From positions 124,001 through 188,000 of the forward strand of contig NZ_WWCM01000005.1 of the NCBI RefSeq assembly GCF_009857915.1: DNA of 64,000 bases, in the 5' to 3' direction. The position numbers and the translations under genes were made by a program. Below the pieces are notes generated by a model that was not told the DNA's origin, did no database searches, and saw only the letters and a program-made list of their open reading frames with translations. Source of the stretch: Duganella qianjiadongensis (GTDB lineage: Bacteria; Pseudomonadota; Gammaproteobacteria; Burkholderiales; Burkholderiaceae_D). Below are positions 1 through 7,798 of this stretch, piece after piece. Position 1 is the first letter of the stretch. Each line of letters begins with the position of its first letter.

Positions 1-716
1 GGCAGCTGGGCTGCGAGCCCGGCGCCGCCCAGCAGATTGCAGGCCAGGTCGTAGCTGGCGTCGAGCGGGCCGCGGAACACGGCACCGGCGCCGCCATCGA
101 GGCGCAGCGTTTCATATTCTATGGTGGTCAGATAATCGGTGACAGGCACGCCCAGCAAGGTCGAGATCTCGTCCAGATCCATGAATTCCACATCCTGTTC
201 CAGCGCCATGCTGGCCTTGAGCTGGCATTGCACTTCGAGGAAATGGGCCAGCGCCACGCTATGGGTCTGCAAGTCCAGCTGTTCCAGCCGGCCTGCGTAG
301 CGTGCGCCCACCCGGTCCATGGCCTGCAGGGCATAGGGCTTGAGCAGGCGTGCATCGTCGCACTGGCGCACGCCATCGCCGTCGATGGTATCGAGCTGCC
401 AGCGTGCAAAGTCTTCAAAAGTGAGGATATGCAGGCGCTGGACCAGCGCCGGCGCAACGCCTAGCTGTAGCAGCCGGGCCGCCAGCACGTCGCGCGCTTC
501 GGGGGTGAAGGTCAGCGCCAGTATCTGTTCCGGCGCCAGATTGCGCGCCAGCGCTTCGCCTATGCGCAGGGCCAGCGTAGTGGTCTTGGCAGCACCGGCA
601 TTGGCATCGATCAGCACGGTTTTGTGCTGGGCTAGCTGTATGGCCAGCTGTTCGGCGGTCGGGGTCAGGCCACGGGGTATAAAGCGGGCAGTGCGGGGCG
701 GTTGGGCAGCGTTCAT
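1..716 (-). CDS. UvrD/Rep-like superfamily 1 DNA helicase, N-terminal part
   Basis: The reading frame starts at ATG 716 and stays open to the window edge, so only the first 238 residues are present. It carries a Q-motif-like stretch (LTPTAEQLAI, residues 17-26) and a Walker A loop ANAGAAKTT at 38-46, then an ILALTFTPEA segment (helicase motif Ia-like). These are the hallmarks of the first RecA-like domain of UvrD/Rep/PcrA helicases, which unwind DNA with ATP during repair. The Walker A has AAKT where the family usually has GTGKT, a mild departure that keeps the catalytic Lys and Thr. The start lies 3 bases after the stop of the LacI gene, so the two are probably co-transcribed. Motifs II-VI lie outside the window, so the exact subfamily is not known. 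Confidence 0.8.
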   Translation of the reverse strand, partial: MNAAQPPRTARFIPRGLTPTAEQLAIQLAQHKTVLIDANAGAAKTTTLALRIGEALARNLAPEQILALTFTPEARDVLAARLLQLGVAPALVQRLHILTFEDFARWQLDTIDGDGVRQCDDARLLKPYALQAMDRVGARYAGRLEQLDLQTHSVALAHFLEVQCQLKASMALEQDVEFMDLDEISTLLGVPVTDYLTTIEYETLRLDGGAGAVFRGPLDASYDLACNLLGGAGLAAQL

Positions 717-719
717 CCG

Positions 720-1841
720 CTACATTATAGCCAGCGCCGGCGCCAGACTGAAAGGCTGACCCATTGCGGCGCCGGCCGGCAGCAGGCGGGCGGTGGCGCC
801 TTCGATGAACTGGGCCTCGAACAGCTGGCGTGTGGCGCCCAGGTCGGGCCGCTCGATCAGCTGGCAAACCTGCTGCGCTGCGGCCGCTGCCATACCTGCC
901 ATGGGCTGGCGCAGGGTGGTCAGGTTGTAGCTGAGCCAGTTGGATGGTTCCACCGCATCCAGTCCGGCCACCGATAGCTGGCCCGGCACATCGATACCGA
1001 GTTCGTGGCGCGCACAGTCCAGGCAGCCGATGGCCAGCACATCGCTAGCGCAGATGATGGCATCGGGTATGCCGCCATGGCGGGCGATCAGGGTCTTCAG
1101 CCCGCTAGCGCCGCTGTGGTAATCGAATTCGCCCGTTACCACTAGCGGTGCCGGCAGTCCCAGTTCGGCCAGCTGTTCGGCTACGCCCTGCTGGCGCGCC
1201 ACGGCCACCACCGAATCCTTGCTGCCGGTGATGATGCCGAAGTGGCGGTGGCCGGCGGCGGCCAGCCGGGCCGCCAGCATGCGTCCGGCCGCGCGGTGAT
1301 CGCAACTGACGGTGTGCACGGCAGGATCATCGAGCAGGCGGTTGAACACCACCAGCGGGACGCGGTGGCGGCGGAATTCTGCCACGGCGGTAGCCGGCAG
1401 GTGGGCGGCAGCAATCACGCCGTCGACCTGGAACTGCCAGAGGTCACCCAGCACGCGGGCCGCTTCGGCTTCGCCGGACAGGGGGAATAGCAGCACGCGC
1501 TTGCCGTGCGGGGTGAGCTGCTGGCTCAGTTCGGACAGCAGTTCAGGGTAGTACAGATTGGCGCGGTTGGTAATCAGTACCGCCACCATATTGGTACGGC
1601 GCGTAATCAGGCTGCGTGCCGCCGCATTGGGAACGTAGTCGAGCAGGGCGGCTGCCTTCATCACCCGCGCAAAAGTCGATTTGGAAACGCTGGCGCCGGG
1701 TTTGAAACAGCGCGACACTGCCGATTGCGACACGCCCGCTACCAGCGCCACGTCGTAGGAGGTGACGCGGCGTGACTGCGCAGCGAGTTCGGCCAGCTGG
1801 CTGGCGGCGCAGGCTTCGATGGGGCGCTTCGGTGGGGTCAT
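720..1841 (-). CDS. LacI-family transcriptional regulator
   Basis: A 373-residue protein with an N-terminal LacI helix-turn-helix (VTSYDVALVAGVSQSAVSR, residues 26-44), the hinge region after it (YVPNAAARSL) and a periplasmic-binding-protein-like effector domain (VAVLITN..., residues about 65-350). Such proteins are dimeric or tetrameric DNA-binding repressors that respond to a sugar or nucleoside ligand. No sugar catabolic or transport gene is adjacent, so the ligand cannot be guessed. The gene sits just upstream of a helicase gene on the same strand (3 bases apart) and divergent from a YegD-like gene. A 12-base inverted repeat in its upstream region (1864-1875 and 1923-1934) is a candidate autoregulatory operator. 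The family call is firm; the target is unknown. Confidence 0.93.
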   Translation of the reverse strand: MTPPKRPIEACAASQLAELAAQSRRVTSYDVALVAGVSQSAVSRCFKPGASVSKSTFARVMKAAALLDYVPNAAARSLITRRTNMVAVLITNRANLYYPELLSELSQQLTPHGKRVLLFPLSGEAEAARVLGDLWQFQVDGVIAAAHLPATAVAEFRRHRVPLVVFNRLLDDPAVHTVSCDHRAAGRMLAARLAAAGHRHFGIITGSKDSVVAVARQQGVAEQLAELGLPAPLVVTGEFDYHSGASGLKTLIARHGGIPDAIICASDVLAIGCLDCARHELGIDVPGQLSVAGLDAVEPSNWLSYNLTTLRQPMAGMAAAAAQQVCQLIERPDLGATRQLFEAQFIEGATARLLPAGAAMGQPFSLAPALAIM

Positions 1842-1863
1842 TGTCTCGGACTGTTGTATTTGC

Positions 1864-1934
1864 TCTCAACGGCAATACTGGTCAGCATAACCAATAAATT
1901 ACCGAAGGGCAATAATAATCGCTTGCCGTTGAGA
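1864..1934. promoter_or_regulatory. 12-base inverted repeat between lacI-type gene and yegD-type gene
   Basis: TCTCAACGGCAA at 1864-1875 and its exact reverse complement TTGCCGTTGAGA at 1923-1934 are separated by 47 bases. The repeat lies just upstream of the divergent LacI-family gene (start 1841) and 115 bases before the Hsp70-like gene (start 2049). Its position suggests paired half-operators for the LacI protein, but this is inferred from position only; the halves are not themselves palindromic as LacI operators usually are. Confidence 0.45.
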
Positions 1935-2048
1935 AAGTATGCTAGCCCTGTGGCAGTCTGGCGAATTTCCCGTCCAAGTAGAGATTTTTACGAGGCTTGC
2001 GGCCAATTCTGCTAAGATTACGCCCCTTTATTCTGTACAAGGGTGCTC

Positions 2049-3299
2049 ATGGCCATTGCATGCGGTGTCGATTTTGGCACTTCCAATTCGACAGTAGGCT
2101 GGGTGAATCCGGGCCAGCCGGTGATGCTGGGACTGGAAGATGGCAAGCTAACCCTGCCATCGGTAGTGTTCTTCAATGCCGACGACGAGGTGGTGCGCTA
2201 CGGCCGTGCTGCGCTGGCCGACTATCTGGCCGGTTACGAAGGCCGGCTGATGCGCTCCATGAAGAGCCTGCTCGGTACCAGCCTGATGGACGGCCAGACC
2301 GAAGTCGCCGGCCGCGCGCTGCCGTTCCGCACACTGCTGGCGCAATTCATCGGCGAACTCAAGCACCGCGCCGAACAGGCTGCTGGGCGCGAGTTTACTT
2401 CGGCCGTGTTTGGCCGTCCCGTGCATTTTATCGACGATAACGCCGCCCACGACCAGCTGGCGCAGGATACGCTGGAGCAGATTGCCCGTTCGGTGGGCTA
2501 CAAGGAGGTGGCCTTCCAGTTCGAGCCGATTGCCGCCGCCTTCGACTACGAGTCGCAGATCAGCCGCGAAGAGCTGGTGCTAATCGCCGACATCGGCGGC
2601 GGTACCTCGGACTTTTCGCTGCTGCGCCTGTCGCCCCAGCGCGCCACCAAAGTGGAGCGGCGCGAGGATATTCTGGCCAATGGCGGCGTGCACATCGGCG
2701 GTACCGATTTCGATAAATACCTGTCGCTGGCCAGCGTCATGCCTTTGCTCGGCTATGGCAGCCGCCTGCGCAACAATAGCGAAGTGCCGTCCAGCTACTA
2801 CTTCAATCTGGCCACCTGGCATACGATTAATCAGGCTTATACCAAGAAAGCCTCGGTGCAGCTGGCCGATCTGCTGCGCGACGCCGCCGAGCAGGACAAG
2901 CTGGGCCGTCTGCAGAATCTGATCGAAGACCGCTCCGGTCACTGGCTGGCCATGCAGGTAGAGCAGGGCAAGATTGCCCTGTCCGATGCCGAACAGGCCG
3001 TCATGGAGCTCGATCGCTTGGCGCCGCCGGTGACGCTGGAAATTACCCGCGCCCAGTTCGACGCCGCCTCGGAGCAGCTGGTCAGTTCGGTGGAACAGAC
3101 CGTGCAGGCGCTGCTGCGCGATGCCGGTGTGGCTGCCAGTGCCGTCGATACCGTCTTCTTTACGGGTGGTTCCAGCGGCGTGCGTCTGCTGCGCGAACGG
3201 ATCGCGGCACTAGTGCCGACGGCGCGCCGCGTCGAAGGCGATCTGTTTGGCAGCATCGGCGCCGGTCTGGCGCTCGATGCAGCGCGTAAATTCGGTTAG
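2049..3299 (+). CDS. yegD: YegD-like Hsp70-family chaperone/ATPase
   Basis: This 416-residue protein has the Hsp70/actin-fold ATPase signatures: phosphate-1 motif DFGTSNST at 8-15, phosphate-2 motif IADIGGGTSDFSLL near 178-191, and an adenosine-type motif FFTGGSSGVRLL near 369. It is about the length of the nucleotide-binding domain alone and lacks the C-terminal peptide-binding domain of DnaK, as in E. coli YegD, whose role is not well defined. The ATG at 2049 was chosen over the in-frame GTG at 2043 because it starts the conserved N-terminus (MAIACGVDFGTS). An exonuclease gene follows 8 bases after the stop, which suggests a two-gene operon. It is cytoplasmic, with no signal peptide. Confidence 0.87.
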   Translation: MAIACGVDFGTSNSTVGWVNPGQPVMLGLEDGKLTLPSVVFFNADDEVVRYGRAALADYLAGYEGRLMRSMKSLLGTSLMDGQTEVAGRALPFRTLLAQFIGELKHRAEQAAGREFTSAVFGRPVHFIDDNAAHDQLAQDTLEQIARSVGYKEVAFQFEPIAAAFDYESQISREELVLIADIGGGTSDFSLLRLSPQRATKVERREDILANGGVHIGGTDFDKYLSLASVMPLLGYGSRLRNNSEVPSSYYFNLATWHTINQAYTKKASVQLADLLRDAAEQDKLGRLQNLIEDRSGHWLAMQVEQGKIALSDAEQAVMELDRLAPPVTLEITRAQFDAASEQLVSSVEQTVQALLRDAGVAASAVDTVFFTGGSSGVRLLRERIAALVPTARRVEGDLFGSIGAGLALDAARKFG

Positions 3300-3307
3300 G
3301 AGCTGTA

Positions 3308-3937
3308 ATGCTGGGACAATCGCTGGTCATGCTGGACTTTGAAACCACCGGCCTGTCGCCCGCCAATGGCGACCGGATTACCGAAGTGGCGGCACTCAGG
3401 CTGCGCGAGGGCCGCATCGTCGAGCGCTTTGTTTCGCTGGTTAATTGCGGTGTGCGCATACCGGCTTTCATTACCGGCCTGACGGGGATTACCCAGGCCA
3501 TGGTAGATACTGCGCCGCCGGTAGCACAGGTGATGCCGCAACTGCTGGACTTCATCGGCGGCGACACGCTGGCGGCCCACAATGCCTCGTTCGACGATAA
3601 GTTCCTGCGCGCGGAAGCTGCCGCACTGGGCCTGACGCCCGCCTATCCGGCGCTGCTGTGCTCCTTGAAACTGGCGCGCCGCGTGTATCCGGGCATGGCC
3701 AGCTACCGTCTTGGCGACCTGTCGCGCCAGCTCGGTATCCGCTTCGCCAGTGCCGCCCACCGCGCCGAAGCCGACGCCGAAGTGGCGTCCGCCGTGCTGC
3801 TGCGCATGGGGCAGGATGTGGCGCAGCGCTATGGCTGGGAGCAGGTGGCGCCAGAACTGCTGGTGGCGGTGAACCAGCTGGCTGCCGCCAAGGTGGCGCA
3901 ATTTCTTTCCGGCCAGAATGGACAAAAACTGCGCTAA
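3308..3937 (+). CDS. DnaQ-like 3'-5' exonuclease
   Basis: A 209-residue single-domain DEDDh exonuclease. The five catalytic residues can be placed: D10 and E12 (LDFETTG), D96 (HNASFDDKF), H151 and D156 (HRAEADAE). The family removes nucleotides from the 3' end with two metal ions and includes the DNA polymerase III epsilon subunit; stand-alone members also act in repair or RNA trimming. The protein has no obvious polymerase-binding C-terminal tail or fused domain, so calling it dnaQ itself would be unsafe. It follows the YegD-like gene by 8 bases and likely shares its transcript. The start ATG has a GGAGCTG ribosome-binding site just upstream. Confidence 0.88.
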   Translation: MLGQSLVMLDFETTGLSPANGDRITEVAALRLREGRIVERFVSLVNCGVRIPAFITGLTGITQAMVDTAPPVAQVMPQLLDFIGGDTLAAHNASFDDKFLRAEAAALGLTPAYPALLCSLKLARRVYPGMASYRLGDLSRQLGIRFASAAHRAEADAEVASAVLLRMGQDVAQRYGWEQVAPELLVAVNQLAAAKVAQFLSGQNGQKLR

Positions 3938-3991
3938 ACGGCAGGACTAGCATTACAATATGCGTGTCGTAGTCATTAATATTGTCTTTTT

Positions 3992-4420
3992 GTGCACGTG
4001 CGCCGCCTACTATTCCGTATGCTGTTGTCGCTTCTGCTGGTGTTTTCCCAGCAGATGGGGTACGCGCACGCGCTGACCCACGCGGCCGCTAGCGCCGAGC
4101 TGGCGGCAGCCACAGATGCTGCCAAGGCCGTTGCAGCACTCATAGAAGATGACAGTGGTGTGGCAGACTGGCAGAACAGCGCCGGCCCCGATGCCGCACA
4201 TGATGCCGACCTGAGCGGCATCACCAAGCTGGGCTTCGATCATAGTTGCGCCCAGTGTCTGGCCGTAGCCCAGTTTACCGCGGCGGTCGATACCCGTTTC
4301 CATTCCTTCCCTCTGCTCGACGGCGTCGCCGTGGTCGCTGCCTCGGCGCCGCTGGCCATGCGGACTGCCGGTCCGGTAACTGCCTACCTCACACGCGCGC
4401 CGCCTGTTCTGTCCTGCTGA
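3992..4420 (+). CDS. Small exported protein with HxCxxC motif (DUF2946-like)
   Basis: A 142-residue protein with an N-terminal hydrophobic segment typical of a signal peptide (RMLLSLLLVFSQQMGYAHA, residues 9-27) and a conserved-looking DHSCAQCLAVAQF segment near residues 81-93, which resembles the CxxC motif of the DUF2946 family. The paired cysteines and several nearby histidines suggest metal binding in the periplasm, but this is inference. It opens a run of metal-uptake genes: the outer-membrane barrel gene begins 71 bases downstream. The start is uncertain: GTG 3992, GTG 3998 or ATG 4019 all leave a hydrophobic leader. An imperfect operator-like repeat (ACAATAT at 3955-3961, ATATTGT at 3979-3985) lies just upstream and could be a metal-regulator site. 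Confidence 0.65.
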   Translation: MHVRRLLFRMLLSLLLVFSQQMGYAHALTHAAASAELAAATDAAKAVAALIEDDSGVADWQNSAGPDAAHDADLSGITKLGFDHSCAQCLAVAQFTAAVDTRFHSFPLLDGVAVVAASAPLAMRTAGPVTAYLTRAPPVLSC

Positions 4421-4491
4421 TGCTGCCTCACTCTGCCATGCCGCGTGTTGCGGCGTGACGGCGTGCTCTATCGATTTTCACAGGACACAAT

Positions 4492-5991
4492 ATGAAACAG
4501 AACCGCATGCTGGCGGCCGCTCTGAGCGCCGCCCTTGCAGCGCCACATGCCTATGCCGCTGCTCAAAAGAATCCGGCAAGCGCCGCAAGCGCTCCGGCCG
4601 CCGCCGAACTGGCCGCTTTGCGCGCCGAAATCAGCGCCATGAAACAGGCTTACGAAAGCCGTCTGCAAGCGCTGGAGACCCGTTTGCAACAAGCCGAGGC
4701 CGCAGTGCCGGCGCGGGGCGACAGCCAGCTGGCCGGCGCAGCGGCGGCCAGTCCCTCCGCTCAGGATGGCAGTGCCGGAGCGAGTGCGGCCGTTGTTGCC
4801 GCTGCGGCATCTGAGCCATCTGTCGCCGCCGCACCCGCTGCTGCGCCGGCAGGCACACAGGCCAATCTGTACAACCCCAATATTTCGATGATACTGGGCG
4901 GCAGCTGGCAGAATCTGCGTCAGGACCCGCAGCAATATATGCTGCAAGGCTTTATTCCTAGTGGCGGCGAAACCGGACCGGGCAAGCGCAGCTTCAATCT
5001 GGGCGAATCCGAGCTGACGCTGGCGGCCAATATCGATCCCCACTTCGCGGGCCAGCTGACTTTTGCCCTGAGCGGCGCGAATGAAGCGAGCGTGGAAGAA
5101 GCCTTCGTGCGCACGCGGGCGCTGGAAAATGGCCTGAACCTGAAGGCGGGCCGCATGCTGTCCGGCATAGGCTATCTGAACGGCCAGCATGCCCACACCT
5201 GGGACTTCATCGATGCGCCGCTGGCCTATCAGGCTTTCCTCGGCGGCCAGTACAAGACCGACGGCGTGCAGGGGACCTGGCTGGCACCGCTGGACCAGTA
5301 TCTGGAGCTGGGTTTCGAAGCGGGCAACGGCGCCGCCTTCCCCGGCAACGAGCGCAATCGTAACGGCGCCGGTGCCTATGCCGCGTTTGCCCATCTGGGC
5401 GATGATATCGGCAGCTCGGCCAGCTACCGCGCCGGTCTGTCGTATCTGCGCACGGCGGCCGAGCAGCGGACTTTCAGCGACGGCGGGCTGGAGCATGCTT
5501 TCAGTGGCCGTGCGCGTCTGTGGATTGCGGATGCCATCCTGAAATGGGCGCCGGACGGGAATTCTGTCAGCACCAATTTCAAGCTGCAGGGCGAGTACTT
5601 CCGCCGCAGCGAAGATGGCGCGCTCGATTACGCCCATGGTACGGATGCCAGCGCCAGCGCGGCCTACCGCAGCGTGCAGTCGGGCTGGTATCTGCAGAGC
5701 GTGTACCAGTTCATGCCGAACTGGCGCGCCGGCCTGCGCTATGAGCGTCTCGACAGCGGCGCCCCCCGCTACGGCCTGATCGATAGCGGCGCACTGGGCT
5801 GGGACAAGCTGCCCGTGCTGGAAGCTTTCCGTCCGCGCCGCAGCAGCATCATGCTCGATTACAGCCCGTCCGAATTCTCCCGTCTGCGCCTGCAGCTGGC
5901 ACGGGAACAGGCGCGCGCCGGCGTTACCGATCACCAGATTTTCCTTCAATACATCATGAGTCTGGGCACGCACGCGGCCCACGCCTTCTAA
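4492..5991 (+). CDS. Outer-membrane beta-barrel protein of a metal-uptake locus
   Basis: A 499-residue protein with a signal peptide (cleavage likely after AYA, residue 22), a short coiled-coil segment rich in Ala/Glu/Leu (about residues 36-67), an Ala-rich linker, and a C-terminal region of alternating hydrophobic and aromatic residues that ends in Phe (HAAHAF), the usual end of BAM-assembled barrels. There is no TonB plug domain, so it is better called a porin-like channel than a TonB receptor. The coiled coil could trimerise as in carbohydrate and OprO/P porins. Tight linkage (9 bases) to a ZnuA-like gene suggests that it lets a metal ion or metal complex cross the outer membrane. The substrate is not proven. 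Confidence 0.75.
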   Translation: MKQNRMLAAALSAALAAPHAYAAAQKNPASAASAPAAAELAALRAEISAMKQAYESRLQALETRLQQAEAAVPARGDSQLAGAAAASPSAQDGSAGASAAVVAAAASEPSVAAAPAAAPAGTQANLYNPNISMILGGSWQNLRQDPQQYMLQGFIPSGGETGPGKRSFNLGESELTLAANIDPHFAGQLTFALSGANEASVEEAFVRTRALENGLNLKAGRMLSGIGYLNGQHAHTWDFIDAPLAYQAFLGGQYKTDGVQGTWLAPLDQYLELGFEAGNGAAFPGNERNRNGAGAYAAFAHLGDDIGSSASYRAGLSYLRTAAEQRTFSDGGLEHAFSGRARLWIADAILKWAPDGNSVSTNFKLQGEYFRRSEDGALDYAHGTDASASAAYRSVQSGWYLQSVYQFMPNWRAGLRYERLDSGAPRYGLIDSGALGWDKLPVLEAFRPRRSSIMLDYSPSEFSRLRLQLAREQARAGVTDHQIFLQYIMSLGTHAAHAF

Positions 5992-6000
5992 GGAGCGGAT

Positions 6001-6909
6001 ATGCAACTGACGACTAAAGCAAGCTGGCTGGCCCTGCTGGCTGCGCTGGTGATGGCACCGGCCCATGCGGCCATCAATGTACTGGCCTGCGAGCCGGAAT
6101 GGGAAGCGCTGACCACGGAACTGGGCGGCGACAAGGTGAAGGTGAGCAGCGCCACCACGGCGCTGCAGGACCCGCACCGGGTGGAAGCACGTCCCAGCCT
6201 GATCGCCCGCACCCGCAATGCGCAGCTGCTGGTATGCACGGGACTGGAACTGGAAGTGGGCTGGCTGCCCGTGCTGGTACAGCAATCGGGCAATAGCCGG
6301 ATTGCACCGGGCCAGCCCGGCTATTTCGAGGCCGGTGCACTGGTGCCGCGGCTCGATGTGCCCGCGCGCGTCGACCGTAGCGACGGCGATGTGCATGCGG
6401 CCGGCAATCCGCACATCCAGCAGAATCCCCACAACATCGCGCTGGTCAGCGTGGCCCTGAGCAAGCGGCTGGCCGAGCTCGACCCGGCCAATGCCGCCTA
6501 TTACGGAGCGCGGCAGAAAGACTTTGCCCAGCGCTGGGACAGCGCCATGCTGAAGTGGGAGAAACAGGCGGCCGGGCTGAAAGGCGTGGCCGTGGTGGAG
6601 CACCACAAGAACATGGAATACCTGATGAACTGGCTGGGCATGCATCAGGTGGGCACGCTGGAACCCAAGCCGGGCGTGGAACCCAGCGCGGCCCACCTGT
6701 CCGGCCTGCTGGCCCAGCTGCAGCGCGCGCCGGCCCGCATGGTGCTGCGCGCCGGCTATCAGGATGGCCGTGCTTCGCAGTGGCTGAGCGAACACGCCCA
6801 CATACCTGCAGTGGTGCTGCCGTTCTCGGTGGGCGGCGACGAGCATAGCAAGGATCTGTTCGGCCTGTTCGACAGCACGGTACAACGTCTACTGGAAGCG
6901 AATAAATAA
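6001..6909 (+). CDS. ZnuA-like metal ABC transporter substrate-binding protein
   Basis: A 302-residue cluster A-1 (SBP_bac_9) binding protein with a signal peptide (cleavage near AHA, residue 23) and mature start INVLACEPEW. Candidate metal ligands match the family: H59 (DPHRVEARPS), H138 (NPHIQQNPHN, equivalent to the DPHxWLxP motif of ZnuA) and H201/H202 (VVEHHKNMEY). It lacks the long His-rich loop of E. coli ZnuA, which makes zinc versus manganese unclear, though the family and the neighbours favour zinc. The gene lies between the outer-membrane barrel gene (9-base gap) and the permease gene, whose ATG directly follows its stop codon, so the three are surely one operon. ATPase and Zur genes are not in this window. 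Confidence 0.88.
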   Translation: MQLTTKASWLALLAALVMAPAHAAINVLACEPEWEALTTELGGDKVKVSSATTALQDPHRVEARPSLIARTRNAQLLVCTGLELEVGWLPVLVQQSGNSRIAPGQPGYFEAGALVPRLDVPARVDRSDGDVHAAGNPHIQQNPHNIALVSVALSKRLAELDPANAAYYGARQKDFAQRWDSAMLKWEKQAAGLKGVAVVEHHKNMEYLMNWLGMHQVGTLEPKPGVEPSAAHLSGLLAQLQRAPARMVLRAGYQDGRASQWLSEHAHIPAVVLPFSVGGDEHSKDLFGLFDSTVQRLLEANK

Positions 6910-7692
6910 ATGAATACGGAAGCGCTCGATCTGATGATCATCGTACCGGCCTTGCTGGCCGGCCTGCTGGTGCTGCTGACCCATGTGCCGCTGGGGGCGC
7001 AGGTGCTGCGGCGCGGCATTGTGTTCATCGATCTGGCGATTGCCCAGATCGCTGCGCTGGGGGTCATCATCGCCGGTGTGGCCGATCTGGACCCCCATGG
7101 CTGGGCCGTGCAGGCGGCCGCCGCGGCCGCAGCCGTGCTGGGCGCCGTGCTGCTGACGTGGACGGAACGGCGCTGGCCGGAAGTGCAGGAAGCTCAGATC
7201 GGCGTGCTGTTCATTCTGGCTGCCACGGCAGGTCTGCTGCTGGTGGCACATAACCCCCATGGCGGCGAACACCTGCAGGATTTACTGGCAGGCCAGATTC
7301 TGTGGGTGCGCTACGAGCAGCTGCTGTTGCCTGCCGCCGGCACGCTGGTGATCTGCGCCTTGCTGTTCCGTCTGGGCGAACGTCTGAGCCGGCTGGGTTT
7401 CTATCTGGTGTTTGCGCTGGCAGTCACTGCTTCGGTGCAGCTGGTGGGCGTGTATCTGGTGTTCACCAGCCTGATCGTACCGGCACTGGCGGTGCGCCAC
7501 TATGCGCCAGCCAGACGGCTGTGGCTGGCCTATGCCATAGGCGCCGCCGGCTATGCCAGCGGGCTGGTGCTATCCACCATGTTCGATCTGCCCTCCGGTG
7601 CGCTCATCGTCTGGTGCCTGACCCTGCTGGCGGCGCTGGCCTATGCTAGCGGCCCCAAAGCCGGGCCGCACAGCGTACAGCCGCGTCACTAG
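6910..7692 (+). CDS. ZnuB-like metal ABC transporter permease (ABC-3 family)
   Basis: A 260-residue polytopic membrane protein with about eight hydrophobic segments in the arrangement of the ABC-3 permeases (ZnuB, MntB). Landmarks include RRGIVFIDLAIAQIAALG near residues 35-52, which aligns with the conserved segment that family members place after the second helix, and LQDLLAGQILWV near 122-133. Its ATG abuts the stop codon of the ZnuA-like gene, so translation is probably coupled. A permease needs a cognate ATPase to work as an ABC importer; none is encoded before or after it, and the next gene is an unrelated Sel1-repeat protein. Either an ATPase gene elsewhere serves it or this variant works differently. 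Confidence 0.85.
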   Translation: MNTEALDLMIIVPALLAGLLVLLTHVPLGAQVLRRGIVFIDLAIAQIAALGVIIAGVADLDPHGWAVQAAAAAAAVLGAVLLTWTERRWPEVQEAQIGVLFILAATAGLLLVAHNPHGGEHLQDLLAGQILWVRYEQLLLPAAGTLVICALLFRLGERLSRLGFYLVFALAVTASVQLVGVYLVFTSLIVPALAVRHYAPARRLWLAYAIGAAGYASGLVLSTMFDLPSGALIVWCLTLLAALAYASGPKAGPHSVQPRH

Positions 7693-7798
7693 GGGCGTGT
7701 GCTAGCTGCTTGGGCGGAATTGAGCGTCGTCAAACGGGGCAGGTCGCGCGCTTTTATACTTTAGTCAAGATTTTTGCAGTACTTGACCAGGGTATGCC

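Noticed and set aside
4492..5991. TonB-dependent receptor call for the outer-membrane protein
   Set aside because: No TonB box or plug domain is seen; the N-terminus has a coiled coil and Ala-rich linker instead.
4468..6885. Long open frame (about 800 codons) antisense to the outer-membrane barrel and ZnuA-like genes
   Set aside because: It mirrors the codon bias of the sense genes, has no recognisable domain, and the sense frames have signal peptides and family motifs.
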